From assembly GCA_031290075.1 (NCBI GenBank), contig JAITOG010000076.1:1-14664 (forward strand): a stretch of DNA of 14,664 nucleotides, written 5' to 3'. The notes beneath the pieces were generated by a model. The model was given only the letters and a program-made list of their open reading frames with translations, did not search any database and had not been told where the DNA came from. Positions 14,404-14,664 of this stretch are shown in pieces (the stretch's first letter is position 1; each line of letters opens with the position of its first letter). Both the position numbers and the translations under genes were made by a program. The stretch is from Holosporales bacterium (GTDB taxonomy: Bacteria; Pseudomonadota; Alphaproteobacteria; BNTO01).

Positions 14404-14664
14404 ATGACTTTTACTTATAAGCGAGGTATTCCTCTTTCTTCTTTTCTCTTAGCATCCTGGGCGATTGCGCCAATTGGGGCTTCTGAAATTAGTGTGTCTA
14501 ATGTGGAATTAGGCTATCTATATCCAGGGGCAGAAATCCAAAAATCCCTTCCACTTTCCGATATTCAAAGTACTTGCAAATACATGGTTGAAAACTATGA
14601 ACGGCTTAAAAACCATTTGCCCCTTCAAAATAGGGAAATTAAGGGCAGTGATAAATGGCACATC
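14404..14664 (+). CDS. Secreted protein of unknown function, cut by the window edge
   Basis: An ATG at 14404 with AGGGGG (14393-14398) 5 bases upstream opens a frame of 87 codons with no stop before the window ends. The product starts MTFTYKRGIPLSSFLLASWA and continues IAPIGASEIS, a Sec-type signal with probable cleavage after GAS. The mature part begins EISVSNVELGYLYPGAEIQK and later has CKYMVENYERL. I recognise no domain in this fragment. The strong ribosome site, base composition and signal argue that it is real. Confidence 0.7.
   Translation, partial: MTFTYKRGIPLSSFLLASWAIAPIGASEISVSNVELGYLYPGAEIQKSLPLSDIQSTCKYMVENYERLKNHLPLQNREIKGSDKWHI

Overview
This AT-rich window (G+C roughly a third, by eye) carries ordinary bacterial housekeeping genes set in a repeat-rich background. 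GlmU and an RlpA-type lipoprotein point to a Gram-negative cell with peptidoglycan. The very AT-biased codons, the remnant IS630-type transposase and the short palindromic repeats between genes recall host-associated Alphaproteobacteria of the Rickettsiales/Holosporales kind. That placement is an inference from style and protein flavour, not from a marker gene.

Layout. (1) 1-2440: an empty AT-rich stretch, then on the minus strand a PLP-dependent beta-eliminating lyase of the tryptophanase/tyrosine phenol-lyase family. It has a strong ribosome binding site and a structured upstream region that may hold a small ORF. A dispersed repeat follows. (2) 2440-3942, minus: a 500-residue exported, helix-rich protein of unknown function. 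(3) 4103-7490, plus: a tightly packed set of glmU (UDP-GlcNAc synthesis), rarA (replication-fork AAA+ ATPase) and an OGG1-type 8-oxoguanine DNA glycosylase, joined by very short spacing or an ATGA overlap. (4) 7661-9389, plus: a small lipoprotein and, 4 bp later, a GspF/PilC-type inner-membrane protein. (5) 9577-13706, minus: rlpA, map (TTG start), rubrerythrin and upp, separated by long intergenic stretches full of repeats. (6) 13855-14400: a dead IS630-type transposase fragment with a palindromic element nested in it, more repeat ends, and then a secreted protein that runs off the right edge.

The genes do not form one pathway. Envelope building (glmU, rlpA), DNA maintenance (rarA, OGG1-type glycosylase), peroxide defence (rubrerythrin), salvage (upp) and protein maturation (map) sit side by side. 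The least ordinary content is the set of short mobile or palindromic repeats. One is a family of about 105 bp in three copies with conserved ends. Another is a family of about 95 bp in two copies, one of which has inserted in a transposase remnant with a 7-bp target duplication. A third is a 145-bp MITE-like element whose ends match sequence beside the IS630 remnant. The fourth is a GC-rich repeat with two good copies in opposite orientation.
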